Below, in pieces: positions 52,913-63,920 of a stretch of DNA of 64,000 bases. A program made the translations under genes and the position numbers. Location: the NCBI RefSeq assembly GCF_000224005.2, contig NZ_CP007031.1, positions 3,253,001 to 3,317,000 on the forward strand, written 5' to 3'. Origin of the DNA: Marichromatium purpuratum 984 (GTDB lineage Bacteria > Pseudomonadota > Gammaproteobacteria > Chromatiales > Chromatiaceae). How positions within the stretch are numbered: position 1 is the stretch's first letter; each line of letters opens with the position of its first letter. Under the pieces are notes generated by a model, which was not told where the DNA came from, made no database searches, and was given only the letters and a program-made list of their open reading frames with translations.

Positions 52913-54772
52913 ATGGACATCGAACTGATCGAGATCCAGGAATTCCTCGCCGGCAGGCCGCCTTTCGACCAGCTGCCCGAGGAGGCGCTAGCGCAACTGC
53001 CGCGACGCCTCCAGGTGCGCTATGTGCGTCGTGACAGCGCCTTTCCGCCGGAGGACGAGGACGGTCCCCGGCTCTATATCCTGCGACGCGGCGCGATCGA
53101 ACTGCGCAACGACGATGACGAACTGATCGGCAAGCTCGCCGAGGGCGATCTGTACGACCTGCGCTGTCGCGACGACAGCGATCGCTACCGCGCCACCGCC
53201 GTCGAGGACACCCTGGTCTACGCCCTGCCCTGCGGCGAACTACAGGCGTTGCGCGAGCGCCATGCCGGCTTCGCCGAACACTTCGAGCAGTCGATCTCCA
53301 ACCGCCTGCGCAAGGCCCTCGACGTGGTGCGCGACACCCCGCCGTCGGGCACCGGACTGATGACGGTACGGGTGCGCAGCATGATCAACCGCGCACCGAT
53401 CAGCACCGGCCCGGAGACCAGCATACGCGAGGCGGCGGGGATCATGTCCGAGCACCGCGTCTCCTCGCTGCTGATCATGGAGGGCGAGCACCTGGCGGGG
53501 ATGATCACCGATCGCGACCTGCGCAGTCGCTGTCTCGCCGCCGGACTGCCGAGCGAGCGACCGGTGCGCGAGATCATGACCGAGCGACTGCACAGCATCG
53601 AACCCGACACCCTGGGCTTCGAGGCACTACTGACCATGACCCGGCTCAACGTCCATCACCTCCCGGTGATCGAGCGCGGGCGGGTGATGGGGCTGGTCTC
53701 GAGCACCGACCTGACCCGCTTCCAGAGCGCCAACGCCGTCTATCTGGTCGGCGACATCCATCGCGCCGAGTCCCTCGAGACCCTGGTGGAGATCGGCTCG
53801 CGCATCCCCGAGTTGCAGGTCCATCTGGTCACCGCCGGAGCCACCGCCCACCAGGTCGGCCAGGCGATCAGCACCATCACCGACGCCATCACCCGACGCC
53901 TGCTGGAGCTGGCCGAGGCCGAACTCGGCGCGCCGCCGGTCCCCTACTGCTGGATGGTCGGCGGCTCCCAGGCCAGGCGCGAACAGTCCTCGCACTCCGA
54001 CCAGGATAACGCCCTGCTGCTCGCCGACGAGGCCGGCCCCGAGCACGACGCCTACTTCGCCGCACTCGCCCGCTTCGTCAACGACGGCTTGCACGCCTGC
54101 GGCTTCATCTACTGTCCGGGCGACGTGATGGCCTCCAACCCCAAGTGGCGCCAACCACTGCGGATCTGGCACGACTATTTCGCCACCTGGATCGTCAAAC
54201 CCGAGCCGTTGGCGCTGATGCTCGCCAGCGTGTTCTTCGACCTGCGCCCGCTGCACGACCCGGCGAGCCTGTTCGAGCCGCTGCAGCAGCGCATGCTCGA
54301 GCGCACCCGCGCCAACCGCATCTTCATCGCCTACATGGCGGCCAACGCACTCAAGTACCGCCCGCCGCTCGGATTCTTCCGTAACATCGTGCTGATCCAC
54401 GGCGGCGACCACGACCACACCTTCGACATCAAGCATCGCGGCACCGTGCCGATCATCGATCTGGCGCGGGTCTATGCGCTCTCGGCCGGACTCACCGAGA
54501 CCAACACCCGCGAGCGACTACGCGCGGCGGCCGAGTGCGGCGCGCTGAGCCGCGACGGCGCGGCCAATCTGGTCGATGCCTCGGAGTTCATCTCCACCCT
54601 GCGCATGCGCCATCAGGCCCACCAGCTGCGCCGCGGCGCCAAGGCCGACAACTTCCTCTCGCCCGACGAGCTTTCACCGCTCGAGCGCGGCCATCTCAAG
54701 GACGCCTTCCTGCTGATCAACACCATGCAGGAGTCACTCGGACAACGCCATCAGGCGGGCCGCTTCACCTGA
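52913..54772 (+). CDS. cNMP-binding-like, CBS-pair and DUF294 nucleotidyltransferase protein
   Basis: Signalling protein of 619 aa. Order: N-terminal cyclic-nucleotide-binding-like domain (about 15-140); two CBS motifs (about 155-275, IMSEHRVSSLLIMEGEHLAGMITDRD split across two, and ALLTMTRLNVHHLPVIERG); DUF294 nucleotidyltransferase domain with GGSQARREQSSHSDQDNALL; then the DUF294_C helical domain. The GSxxxxExxxxSDxD pattern is complete, so transferase activity is possible. The ATG at 52913 was chosen as the start of the domain. It commonly sits with the symporter, exonuclease and acs as here, and is thought to sense nucleotides for acetate control. Confidence 0.9.
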   Translation: MDIELIEIQEFLAGRPPFDQLPEEALAQLPRRLQVRYVRRDSAFPPEDEDGPRLYILRRGAIELRNDDDELIGKLAEGDLYDLRCRDDSDRYRATAVEDTLVYALPCGELQALRERHAGFAEHFEQSISNRLRKALDVVRDTPPSGTGLMTVRVRSMINRAPISTGPETSIREAAGIMSEHRVSSLLIMEGEHLAGMITDRDLRSRCLAAGLPSERPVREIMTERLHSIEPDTLGFEALLTMTRLNVHHLPVIERGRVMGLVSSTDLTRFQSANAVYLVGDIHRAESLETLVEIGSRIPELQVHLVTAGATAHQVGQAISTITDAITRRLLELAEAELGAPPVPYCWMVGGSQARREQSSHSDQDNALLLADEAGPEHDAYFAALARFVNDGLHACGFIYCPGDVMASNPKWRQPLRIWHDYFATWIVKPEPLALMLASVFFDLRPLHDPASLFEPLQQRMLERTRANRIFIAYMAANALKYRPPLGFFRNIVLIHGGDHDHTFDIKHRGTVPIIDLARVYALSAGLTETNTRERLRAAAECGALSRDGAANLVDASEFISTLRMRHQAHQLRRGAKADNFLSPDELSPLERGHLKDAFLLINTMQESLGQRHQAGRFT

Positions 54773-54781
54773 GGACGCCGG

Positions 54782-55459
54782 ATGCCAGGACCGATCGAAT
54801 GGCGCCGGCGCTGGCGATTGCGCCGCGCGCCCCAAGGGCCGCTGCGCGAACACCTCGCCCAGCCGACACCACGCCCGCGCGCCGACTGGCGCGAGGTCGA
54901 GTATCTCGCCGTGGACCTCGAGACCACCGGGCTCGATCCGCGCAACGACCAGATCCTCAGCGTCGGTCATGTGGTGGTGCGCGGCGCGGCCATCGACCTC
55001 TCCAGCGCGCGCCGTCATCTGGTGCGCGTCGGCGGCGCGATCCCCGAGGAGAGCGCGGTGATCCATCAGATCACCGACGACCAGGCGGCCTGCGGCGGCG
55101 AACTCGAGCCGGTCCTCGCCGAGCTGCTCGCGGCGCTCGCCGGACGGGTGCTGATCGCACACCACGCCAGCATCGAGCTTGGCTTCCTCTCGGCGGCGTG
55201 CAGGCGCCTGTGGCGCCAGGGGCTGTTGACCCGGGTGATCGACACCCAGGTGCTGGCGCATCGCACCTTCGAGCGTCGCCAGATCCCCTTTCGCGGCTCT
55301 GACCTGCGTCTCTACGCGCTCTGCGACCGCTACAACCTGCCCCGTCACGGCGCCCACGACGCGCTCGGCGACGCCCTCGCCGCCGCCGAACTGTTCCTCG
55401 CCCAAGCGGCCTACCGCGACGACGGCAAGGGCGTAGCGCTCGGCGCCTTTCTGTGCTGA
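54782..55459 (+). CDS. 3'-5' exonuclease (DnaQ-like)
   Basis: Protein of 225 aa with the DEDD exonuclease fold. ExoI reads AVDLETTGLDP; ExoII is around the IAHHASIELGFLS stretch; ExoIII is the HGAHDALGDALAAAELF region, giving a DEDDh set with His. An N-terminal basic segment of about 35 residues precedes the domain. It starts 9 bp after the DUF294 gene, so the two are co-transcribed. It belongs to the conserved acetate-uptake cluster and could act on nucleotides or RNA. Confidence 0.9.
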   Translation: MPGPIEWRRRWRLRRAPQGPLREHLAQPTPRPRADWREVEYLAVDLETTGLDPRNDQILSVGHVVVRGAAIDLSSARRHLVRVGGAIPEESAVIHQITDDQAACGGELEPVLAELLAALAGRVLIAHHASIELGFLSAACRRLWRQGLLTRVIDTQVLAHRTFERRQIPFRGSDLRLYALCDRYNLPRHGAHDALGDALAAAELFLAQAAYRDDGKGVALGAFLC

Positions 55460-55709
55460 GCCAGGACTGAGGGCACAGCGACGTGGAGAACACGAAAGGA
55501 ACATGACATCGCGCAAGGGCTCGCCATCACCACCCGCGACGACGCACGCGACGGACGTGCCCCGGGGAATGGCTAGATGCCTCAGGTATGACCGTTTACC
55601 ATGTGCGCACAACTAGACGCCGGCCTCACGGTATCGACGCTGCTTCAAGCAGTTCGCCGGCACCGAATCACCCTACAAGAAGAGACCACGATAAGAGGAG
55701 ACGACATCC

Positions 55710-57656
<1,947 letters not shown>

Positions 57657-57684
57657 GGACCGCCGCCGAGGCGCATGGACGCGC

Positions 57685-57757
57685 CGCGCCCGGGAACACC
57701 GGGCGCGCTCCGGCGCGGCGTCCGGGAACACGATTGCCGGACGCCGTCTTGATTCAT
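57685..57757 (+). terminator. Two hairpins after acs
   Basis: First stem: CGCGCCCGG / CCGGGCGCG with a 5-nt loop (57685-57707). Second: a 10-bp stem CGGCGTCCGG / CCGGACGCCG with an 11-nt loop (57716-57746), followed by a T-rich stretch TCTTGATTCATT. It starts 28 bp after the acs stop and is a plausible transcription end. Confidence 0.6.
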
Positions 57758-58106
57758 TCGAGCAAACACCACACCATCGGTCCGTCTGCCCAGTTGGACG
57801 ACCGCCCCTCGGGGCACGACCCCAGCCCCTGCGATGTGACCCGATGCCAAGCACCTTGAAACCACCCCCGAGCCCTCGGAGGTGACTCGGGAGCGGATGG
57901 CGTCTGCCAGCCTGCCCCACAACCGGCATCGCGACCACGGGCATCCAGCGGCCTCTTACCGCGGCTGGTCGTCCGCCACGCCCTCGCTTCGAAGGGCGAC
58001 GTCACGGATGTGCCCAAGCGCCGTGCCCGGCGTCCACGAACGGACTCAGAATCCATACTGAGACCATTGCAAACAGTTGGTCGAGACAACGAGCAAACCA
58101 TCCAAC
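57758..58106. other. Intergenic DNA before the NYN gene
   Basis: About 350 bp with no gene I can support; reading frames here have no family features. It must hold the promoter of the NYN gene, but no clear -35/-10 was found. Confidence 0.5.
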
Positions 58107-58961
58107 ATGAGCCCACAACCCAGGGTCGGTGTCTTCATCGACGCGGAAAACATCCGCTACAACGGCGGCTACCAGATGCGCTACGATGTGCTGAGACGGT
58201 TCGCCGCACGCGAGGGAGGGAGACTGCAGCGCCTCAACACCTACATCGCCTATGATGTCGAGCGCGCGGACAAGGATGGTGACGAGGACTACAAGCGCAA
58301 GTGTCACGAGTACCATCAGCTGATCCGTGAGTTCGGCTACAAGGTCAATCTCAAGCACGTGCGTCACTATCGCGACGAGGACGGCAACATCACCAACAGC
58401 AAGGCCGATGCCGACCTCGACCTGGCGGTCGACGCCATGCTGCAAGCCGAGCGGCTCGACCACATCCTGCTGGTCACCGGAGACGGCGACTTCCTCCCGC
58501 TGGTGCGGGCACTGCAGAACCAGGGGTGCCGGGTCGAGCTGATCGGCTTCAAGCACATCTCGGAGGAACTGCAGCAACAGGTCGACGCCTTCTACTCAGG
58601 CTTCACCATCCCCGACCTGCTGCCGATCCACTACGAGAAGGACAACCAGTGGGGCGAAATCGGCTCGTGCGTGCGCGGCGTCTGCGTCAACTGGCTGAAG
58701 GACAAGGGCTACGGTTTCATGCGGGTACTCAACCGGATCTCCGCCGACCAGTGGGTCACCGATACCCGCAACCCGCAATCCCCCTACAGCTCGGTGTTCT
58801 TCCACAAGAGCGAGGTGGATCACGGGATCGAGGACAGGCATCTGATGAGTCGTGACTTCGTGTTCGAGTTCTACCTCCAGCCGAGCGAGCAGCAAGACGG
58901 CCTGATCGCCACCAACATCAGGGACGCCTACAAGGTCAACCAGGACCACAAGAACAAGTGA
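58107..58961 (+). CDS. NYN-domain nuclease with cold-shock-like C-terminal domain
   Basis: Protein of 284 aa. The NYN (PIN-like, DUF88/LabA) domain occupies about 1-165: FIDAENIRYN (Asp12), KADADLDLAVDAM and VTGDGDFLPLVRAL supply the acidic metal-binding residues. From about 185 a second domain looks like a cold-shock or OB fold, with KGYGFMRVL and VFFHKSEV resembling RNP1 and RNP2. This fits an RNA-binding ribonuclease. Start ATG 58107 chosen because MSPQPRVGVFIDAEN is the standard domain start; a TTG at 58077 is in frame. It is a single gene, 95 bp before pilB. Confidence 0.85.
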   Translation: MSPQPRVGVFIDAENIRYNGGYQMRYDVLRRFAAREGGRLQRLNTYIAYDVERADKDGDEDYKRKCHEYHQLIREFGYKVNLKHVRHYRDEDGNITNSKADADLDLAVDAMLQAERLDHILLVTGDGDFLPLVRALQNQGCRVELIGFKHISEELQQQVDAFYSGFTIPDLLPIHYEKDNQWGEIGSCVRGVCVNWLKDKGYGFMRVLNRISADQWVTDTRNPQSPYSSVFFHKSEVDHGIEDRHLMSRDFVFEFYLQPSEQQDGLIATNIRDAYKVNQDHKNK

Positions 58962-59055
58962 TCCCGCTCCGTCCCGCCCGCCACCGGCCTCGTTCGCCGC
59001 ACCGTCCGAGCACGCGCGGGCGGCGGCGCCACCATCCCACCGGAGCCTCGATCCC

Positions 59056-60771
59056 ATGTCGCTAGATGCCGCCAACGTCAAGCTCTCGGGACTGGCCTTG
59101 CGCTTGGTCAGGGACGAGTTGCTCAGCGAGCAGCAGGCGGTCGATGCACAGGAAGAAGCGACCCGTCAGCGGCGGACCTTCGTCGGTCATCTGGTCGGCC
59201 AGGGGCTGCTCTCGAGCCGCTCGATCGCGGTCGCTGCGGCGCACGAGTTCGGCGTGCCGCTGATCGACCTCGGCTCGGTCGAGGTCTCCGAGCTGCCGAC
59301 CAGCCTGGTCGACGAGCGACTGATCCGCAAACACCATGCACTGCCGCTGTTCCGACGCGGCAATCGACTGTTCCTCGCCGTCTCCGACCCCACCAACGAC
59401 CAGGCGCTCGAGGAGATCCGCTTCAACACCGGGCTGGCCACCGACGCGGTGCTGGTCGAGGAGGACAAGCTCCAGGCGGCGATCGACAGCGCGATCGAGG
59501 CCCAGGACACGACCATGAGCGAGATCATGGACGCCGACCTGGAGAAGCTCGAGATCGCCCAGGACGAGGACGAAGAACGCGACGACGGCAGCGAGGCCAA
59601 TATCGACGAGGCGCCGATCGTGCGCTACGTCAACAAGATCCTGGTCGACGCCATCACCGCCGGGGCCTCGGACATCCATTTCGAGCCCTACGAGAAGTTC
59701 TTCCGTGTGCGCTTCCGCCAGGACGGCCTGCTCCAGGAAGTGGCCAACCCGCCGCAGAGCATCGCCAACCGGCTGATCGCCCGACTCAAGGTGATGTCGC
59801 GGATGAACATCGCCGAGCGGCGCATCCCCCAGGACGGGCGCATCAAGCTCAAGCTCAGCCGCTCGCGCGACATCGACTTCCGCGTCAACACCCTGCCCAC
59901 CCTCTACGGCGAGAAGGTGGTGCTGCGTATCCTCGACTCGTCCTCGGCGCAGGTCGGCATCGACGCGCTCGGTTTCGAGCCCGAGCAGCGCGACACCTTC
60001 CTCAAGGCGATCAAGAAGCCCTACGGCATGATCCTGGTCACCGGCCCGACCGGCTCGGGCAAGACCGTCTCGCTCTACACCGCGCTCAACATCCTCAACG
60101 AACCCGAGATCAACATCTCCACCGTCGAGGATCCGGTCGAGATCCAGGTGCCCGGCATCAACCAGGTCAACATGAACCCCAAGACCGGGCTGACCTTCGC
60201 CTCGGCGCTGCGCGCCTTCCTGCGCCAGGACCCGGACATCGTCATGGTCGGCGAGATCCGCGACCTCGAGACCGCCGAGATCGCCGTCAAGGCCGCCCAG
60301 ACCGGCCACCTGGTGCTCTCCACCCTGCACACCAACGACGCCCCCCAGACCCTCACCCGTCTGGCCAACATGGGCGTGGCGCCGTTCAACATCGCCTCCT
60401 CGGTACTGCTGATCATGGCCCAGCGACTGGCGCGCCGGCTCTGCCTGCACTGTCGCGAACCGCACGAGCTGCCGCCCGAGGCGCTGCGCGCCGAGGGCTT
60501 CAGCGACGAGGAGATCGAGGCCGGGCTGACCATCTACAAGCCGGTCGGCTGCGAGCGCTGCACCAAGGGCTACAAGGGGCGCGTTGGTATCTTCCAGGTG
60601 ATGCCCATCTCCGAGGAGATCAGCCGGCTGATCCTCGAGGGTGGCAACTCGATGCAGCTCGCCGACCAGGCGCGGCGCGAGGGCGTCGCCGACCTGCGCC
60701 GGTCTGGTCTGCGCAAGGTCAAGAACGGGCTCACCAGCCTCGAAGAACTCAACCGCGTCACCAAAGAGTAG
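59056..60771 (+). CDS. pilB: Type IV pilus assembly ATPase PilB
   Basis: Secretion ATPase of 571 aa that extends type IV pili. N-terminal MshEN-like domain (about 5-150), then the ATPase core: Walker A GPTGSGKTVSLY, Asp box, Walker B DPDIVMVGEIRD, His box and the tetracysteine zinc site (CLHC and CERC). All elements are intact. A CGGAGCC site precedes the ATG. The next gene pilC starts 6 bp downstream, and pilD and coaE follow, the classic gammaproteobacterial order. Confidence 0.97.
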   Translation: MSLDAANVKLSGLALRLVRDELLSEQQAVDAQEEATRQRRTFVGHLVGQGLLSSRSIAVAAAHEFGVPLIDLGSVEVSELPTSLVDERLIRKHHALPLFRRGNRLFLAVSDPTNDQALEEIRFNTGLATDAVLVEEDKLQAAIDSAIEAQDTTMSEIMDADLEKLEIAQDEDEERDDGSEANIDEAPIVRYVNKILVDAITAGASDIHFEPYEKFFRVRFRQDGLLQEVANPPQSIANRLIARLKVMSRMNIAERRIPQDGRIKLKLSRSRDIDFRVNTLPTLYGEKVVLRILDSSSAQVGIDALGFEPEQRDTFLKAIKKPYGMILVTGPTGSGKTVSLYTALNILNEPEINISTVEDPVEIQVPGINQVNMNPKTGLTFASALRAFLRQDPDIVMVGEIRDLETAEIAVKAAQTGHLVLSTLHTNDAPQTLTRLANMGVAPFNIASSVLLIMAQRLARRLCLHCREPHELPPEALRAEGFSDEEIEAGLTIYKPVGCERCTKGYKGRVGIFQVMPISEEISRLILEGGNSMQLADQARREGVADLRRSGLRKVKNGLTSLEELNRVTKE

Positions 60772-60777
60772 GCACCC

Positions 60778-62040
60778 ATGGCGCTGGCAGCGAAACAGAA
60801 ACCGAAGGCCTCCCAGAACAAGACCAAGGACAAGGACAAGGCCACCGTCTTCCTCTGGGAAGGGGTCGACCGCAAGGGCTCCCGCATCAAGGGCGAGAGC
60901 CGCGCGGCCACCATGAACCTGGTCCGCGCCGAACTGCGTCGCCAGGGCGTCAATCCGACCAAGGTGCGCAAGAAACCCCAGCCGCTGCTCGGCACCCGCA
61001 AGAAGAAGATCACCACCGCCGACATCGCCGTGTTCACCCGCCAGCTCGCCACCATGATGGCCGCGGGCGTACCCCTGGTGCAGGCCTTCGACATCGTCGG
61101 GCGTGGTCACGACAACCCCTCGATGCAGGACATGATCCTGGCGATCAAGCAGGACATCGAGAGCGGCACCGCGATGGCCCTGGCGCTCGGCAAGTATCCG
61201 CTCTATTTCGATGACCTGGTGTGCAACCTGGTCGCCGCCGGCGAGCAGGCCGGTGTGCTCGACGTGCTGCTCGACAAGATCGCCACCTACAAGGAGAAGA
61301 CCGAGTCGATCAAGGGCAAGATCAAGAAGGCGATGTTCTATCCCGCGGCGGTGATCGCCGTGGCGGTGATCGTCACCGTGGTGATCCTGCTGTTCGTCAT
61401 CCCCCAGTTCAAGGACCTGTTCTCGAGCTTCGGCGCCGACCTGCCGGCCTTCACCCTGATGGTGATCAACCTCTCCGACCTGCTGCGCCAGTGGTGGTGG
61501 GCGGTGTTCCTCGGACTCGGCGCCCTCGGCTACGGCTTCACCGCACTCTACAAGCGCAGCCGCGGATTGCGCGAGGGGATCGACCGGATGGTGCTACGCA
61601 TCCCGGTGATCGGCTCGATCCTCAACAAGGCCGCACTGGCACGCTTCGCCCGCACCCTCTCGACCATGTTCGCCGCCGGTGTGCCGCTGGTCGACGCGCT
61701 CGAGTCGGTCTCCGGGGCCACCGGCAACATCGTCTACCAGGACGCGGTGCTGAAGATGCGCGAGGAGGTCGCCACGGGTCAGTCGCTGCAGCTGGCGATG
61801 CGCCAGCGCGACCTCTTCCCCCACATGGTGATCCAGATGACCTCGATCGGCGAGGAGTCGGGCGCGCTCGACACCATGCTCGGCAAGGTCGCCGACTTCT
61901 ACGAGGAGCAGGTCGACAACGCCGTCGACAGCCTCAGCAGCCTGCTCGAACCCATGATCATGGTGATCATCGGCGGCCTGGTCGGCAGCCTGGTGGTGGC
62001 CATGTACCTGCCGATCTTCAAGCTCGCCTCCGTCGTCTGA
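60778..62040 (+). CDS. pilC: Type IV pilus inner-membrane platform protein PilC
   Basis: Protein of 420 aa, GspF/PilC family. Two T2SF domains (about 85-205 and 288-410) each carry a conserved cytoplasmic block: FTRQLATMMAAGVPLVQAF and FARTLSTMFAAGVPLVDAL. Three hydrophobic helices lie near 186-206, 235-257 and 390-413. The N-terminus is Lys-rich. It docks with PilB and organises the pilus assembly machine. It lies 6 bp after pilB. Confidence 0.97.
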   Translation: MALAAKQKPKASQNKTKDKDKATVFLWEGVDRKGSRIKGESRAATMNLVRAELRRQGVNPTKVRKKPQPLLGTRKKKITTADIAVFTRQLATMMAAGVPLVQAFDIVGRGHDNPSMQDMILAIKQDIESGTAMALALGKYPLYFDDLVCNLVAAGEQAGVLDVLLDKIATYKEKTESIKGKIKKAMFYPAAVIAVAVIVTVVILLFVIPQFKDLFSSFGADLPAFTLMVINLSDLLRQWWWAVFLGLGALGYGFTALYKRSRGLREGIDRMVLRIPVIGSILNKAALARFARTLSTMFAAGVPLVDALESVSGATGNIVYQDAVLKMREEVATGQSLQLAMRQRDLFPHMVIQMTSIGEESGALDTMLGKVADFYEEQVDNAVDSLSSLLEPMIMVIIGGLVGSLVVAMYLPIFKLASVV

Positions 62041-62097
62041 CCTCGTGGCGACGCCCCGGCGTCGCCTCTCCCGACCCGCCCCAGCAAGGACTCGACC

Positions 62098-62967
62098 ATG
62101 CCCTGGCTAGAGCCATTCCAGCAGTCCCCCATGCTGCTCTATGTCACCGTCACGCTGCTCGGACTGATCCTCGGCAGCTTCCTCAACGTCGTCATCCTGC
62201 GTCTGCCGCGGATGCTCGAGCACGAGTGGCGCGCGCAGTGCGCCGAGTTCGCCGGCGAGTCCGCCGACGCGACGCCGCCCCCAGGGCTGGCGCGCCCGCC
62301 CTCGACCTGCCCGCACTGCGGTCACCGCATCCGCGCCCACGAGAACATCCCGCTGCTGAGCTTCCTGCTGCTGCGCGGACGCTGCAGCGCCTGCAAGACG
62401 CCGATCGGTTGGCGCTATCCGGCCGTCGAGCTGCTCACCGCGTTGCTCGGTCTCGTCGCGGCGCTGCACTTCGGCGCCAGTGTGCAGCTACTCGCCGCGC
62501 TGGTGCTGACCTGGGGCCTGGTCGCACTGGCGGTGATCGACCTCGACACCCAGCTGCTGCCCGACCGCATCACCCTGCCGCTGCTGTGGCTCGGGCTGAT
62601 CCTCAGCCTGTTCGGGGTGTTCACCGACGCCCAGGCGGCGATCATCGGCGCGGCTGCCGGCTATCTGTTGCTGTGGAGCCTCTATCACGCCTTTCGCCTG
62701 CTCACCGGCAAGGAAGGCATGGGCTATGGCGACTTCAAGCTGCTGGCCCTGTTCGGGGCCTGGCTCGGCTGGCAGGCGCTGCCCCTGGTGATACTGCTCT
62801 CGGCGGTCTCCGGGGCGCTGATTGGTGGCGTGCTGATCGCACTGCGACGCCAGGGGCGCGACACCGCCATGCCCTTCGGTCCCTTCCTCGCCGTCGCCGG
62901 CTGGGTCGCACTGCTGTGGGGCGAGCAGATCACCGGCGCCTATCTGCGCCTCAGCGGACTGGGATGA
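62098..62967 (+). CDS. pilD: Prepilin peptidase PilD
   Basis: Integral membrane aspartic peptidase and N-methyltransferase of 289 aa that cleaves and methylates type IV prepilins. The cytosolic zinc-binding tetracysteine is CPHCGHR and CSACKTPI. Catalytic Asp motifs are in DLDTQLLPDRI and GMGYGDFKLL (the GxGD motif). Eight or so helices. The gene follows pilC by 57 bp and overlaps coaE by 4 bp. Confidence 0.97.
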   Translation: MPWLEPFQQSPMLLYVTVTLLGLILGSFLNVVILRLPRMLEHEWRAQCAEFAGESADATPPPGLARPPSTCPHCGHRIRAHENIPLLSFLLLRGRCSACKTPIGWRYPAVELLTALLGLVAALHFGASVQLLAALVLTWGLVALAVIDLDTQLLPDRITLPLLWLGLILSLFGVFTDAQAAIIGAAAGYLLLWSLYHAFRLLTGKEGMGYGDFKLLALFGAWLGWQALPLVILLSAVSGALIGGVLIALRRQGRDTAMPFGPFLAVAGWVALLWGEQITGAYLRLSGLG

Positions 62968-63590
62968 GCGCCATGCTGACCATCGCCCTCACCGGCGGCA
63001 TCGGTAGCGGCAAGAGCACCGTCGCCGCGCAGCTCGAGCGACTCGGCGCCGGCGTGATCGATGCCGACCACATCTCCCACGCCCTCACCCGTGACGACGC
63101 CGACACCCTGGCGACGATCGCCGCCACCTTTGGTGGCGAGATGATCGCTGCCGACGGCACCCTGGATCGCGCCGCGATGCGCGCGCGGGTGTTCTCCGAC
63201 CCCGAGGCCCGCCAGCGACTCGAGTCCATCCTGCACCCGCGCATCGAGGCGCGGATGTGCGCCGAGCGCGCCGCGCTGCGTACCCCCTACGCGGTGCTGG
63301 TGATCCCGTTGCTGTTCGAGACCGGACAGCAGCGTCTCGCCGACCGGGTGCTGGTGGTCGACCTCCCCGAGTCGGCACAGATCGAGCGCGTGCGTGCGCG
63401 CAGCGGGCTGGCCGACGACGAGATCGCCCGCATCATCGCCGCGCAGATCCCGCGCGCCCGCCGCTGCGCGCGCGCCGACGACCTGATCGACAATAGCGGC
63501 GAGCCGCAGGATCTCGCCGAGCAGGTACGGCGCCTGCACCAGCACTACCTGAGGCTGACCGCCGGGAAGACCGACTTGCAAAGCGGTTGA
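62964..63590 (+). CDS. coaE: Dephospho-CoA kinase
   Basis: Last step of CoA synthesis: dephospho-CoA plus ATP gives CoA. Length 208 aa, usual for CoaE. P-loop GGIGSGKS lies at about 11-18; the DADHISH (substrate-binding Asp), HPRIEARM and VIPLLFE blocks are intact. The start overlaps pilD by 4 bp (ATGA); a downstream ATG at 62973 (MLTIALTGG) may be the real start. The gene order pilD-coaE is typical of gammaproteobacteria. Confidence 0.96.
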   Translation: MSAMLTIALTGGIGSGKSTVAAQLERLGAGVIDADHISHALTRDDADTLATIAATFGGEMIAADGTLDRAAMRARVFSDPEARQRLESILHPRIEARMCAERAALRTPYAVLVIPLLFETGQQRLADRVLVVDLPESAQIERVRARSGLADDEIARIIAAQIPRARRCARADDLIDNSGEPQDLAEQVRRLHQHYLRLTAGKTDLQSG

Positions 63591-63665
63591 GCGCGACCTA
63601 GCTTTCCTCACGCCACGTACACGGCAGGGAGTTTCACCCGCAACCGACACGCACCGGAGGGAAGC

Positions 63666-63920
63666 ATGCGCATCAACCCGCGTCTCGTGCTGTCCATCAC
63701 CACCACCGCACTCATGCTCGGAACCGCCCCGACGCCCCATGCCGCCTCGGCCTGCAAGGGACTCGACAAGGGCGCCTGCGAGCGCAAGGGCGAGTGTCAC
63801 TGGGTCGATCCCTACACCCGCAAGGACGGGGTCAAGGTCTCCGGTCACTGCCGCAGCAGCGGTAGCGGCAAGAAGCAGGGGACGAGCAGCGGCTCGGGCG
63901 CGCGACCGGCCAGTTCATGA
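63666..63920 (+). CDS. Small secreted cysteine-containing protein
   Basis: Protein of 84 aa with an N-terminal signal peptide (MRINPRLVLSITTTALMLG, cleavage probably after PHAASA). The mature part has four Cys (CKGLDKGACERKGECHW and HCR) around a WVDPYTRKDGVKVSGHC block. I recall similar short secreted sequences in gammaproteobacteria (CKGL...CxW...YxRKDG) without known function. A GGAGGGAAGC site is strong. The tail is Ser/Gly/Lys-rich and low-complexity. Two disulfides are plausible. The last 80 bp of the window hold nothing recognisable. Confidence 0.72.
   Translation: MRINPRLVLSITTTALMLGTAPTPHAASACKGLDKGACERKGECHWVDPYTRKDGVKVSGHCRSSGSGKKQGTSSGSGARPASS

Noticed and set aside
57754-58116. 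A 120-codon - strand frame between acs and the NYN gene
   Set aside because: No recognisable motif, rich in Ser, Arg and Trp, no plausible ribosome-binding site.
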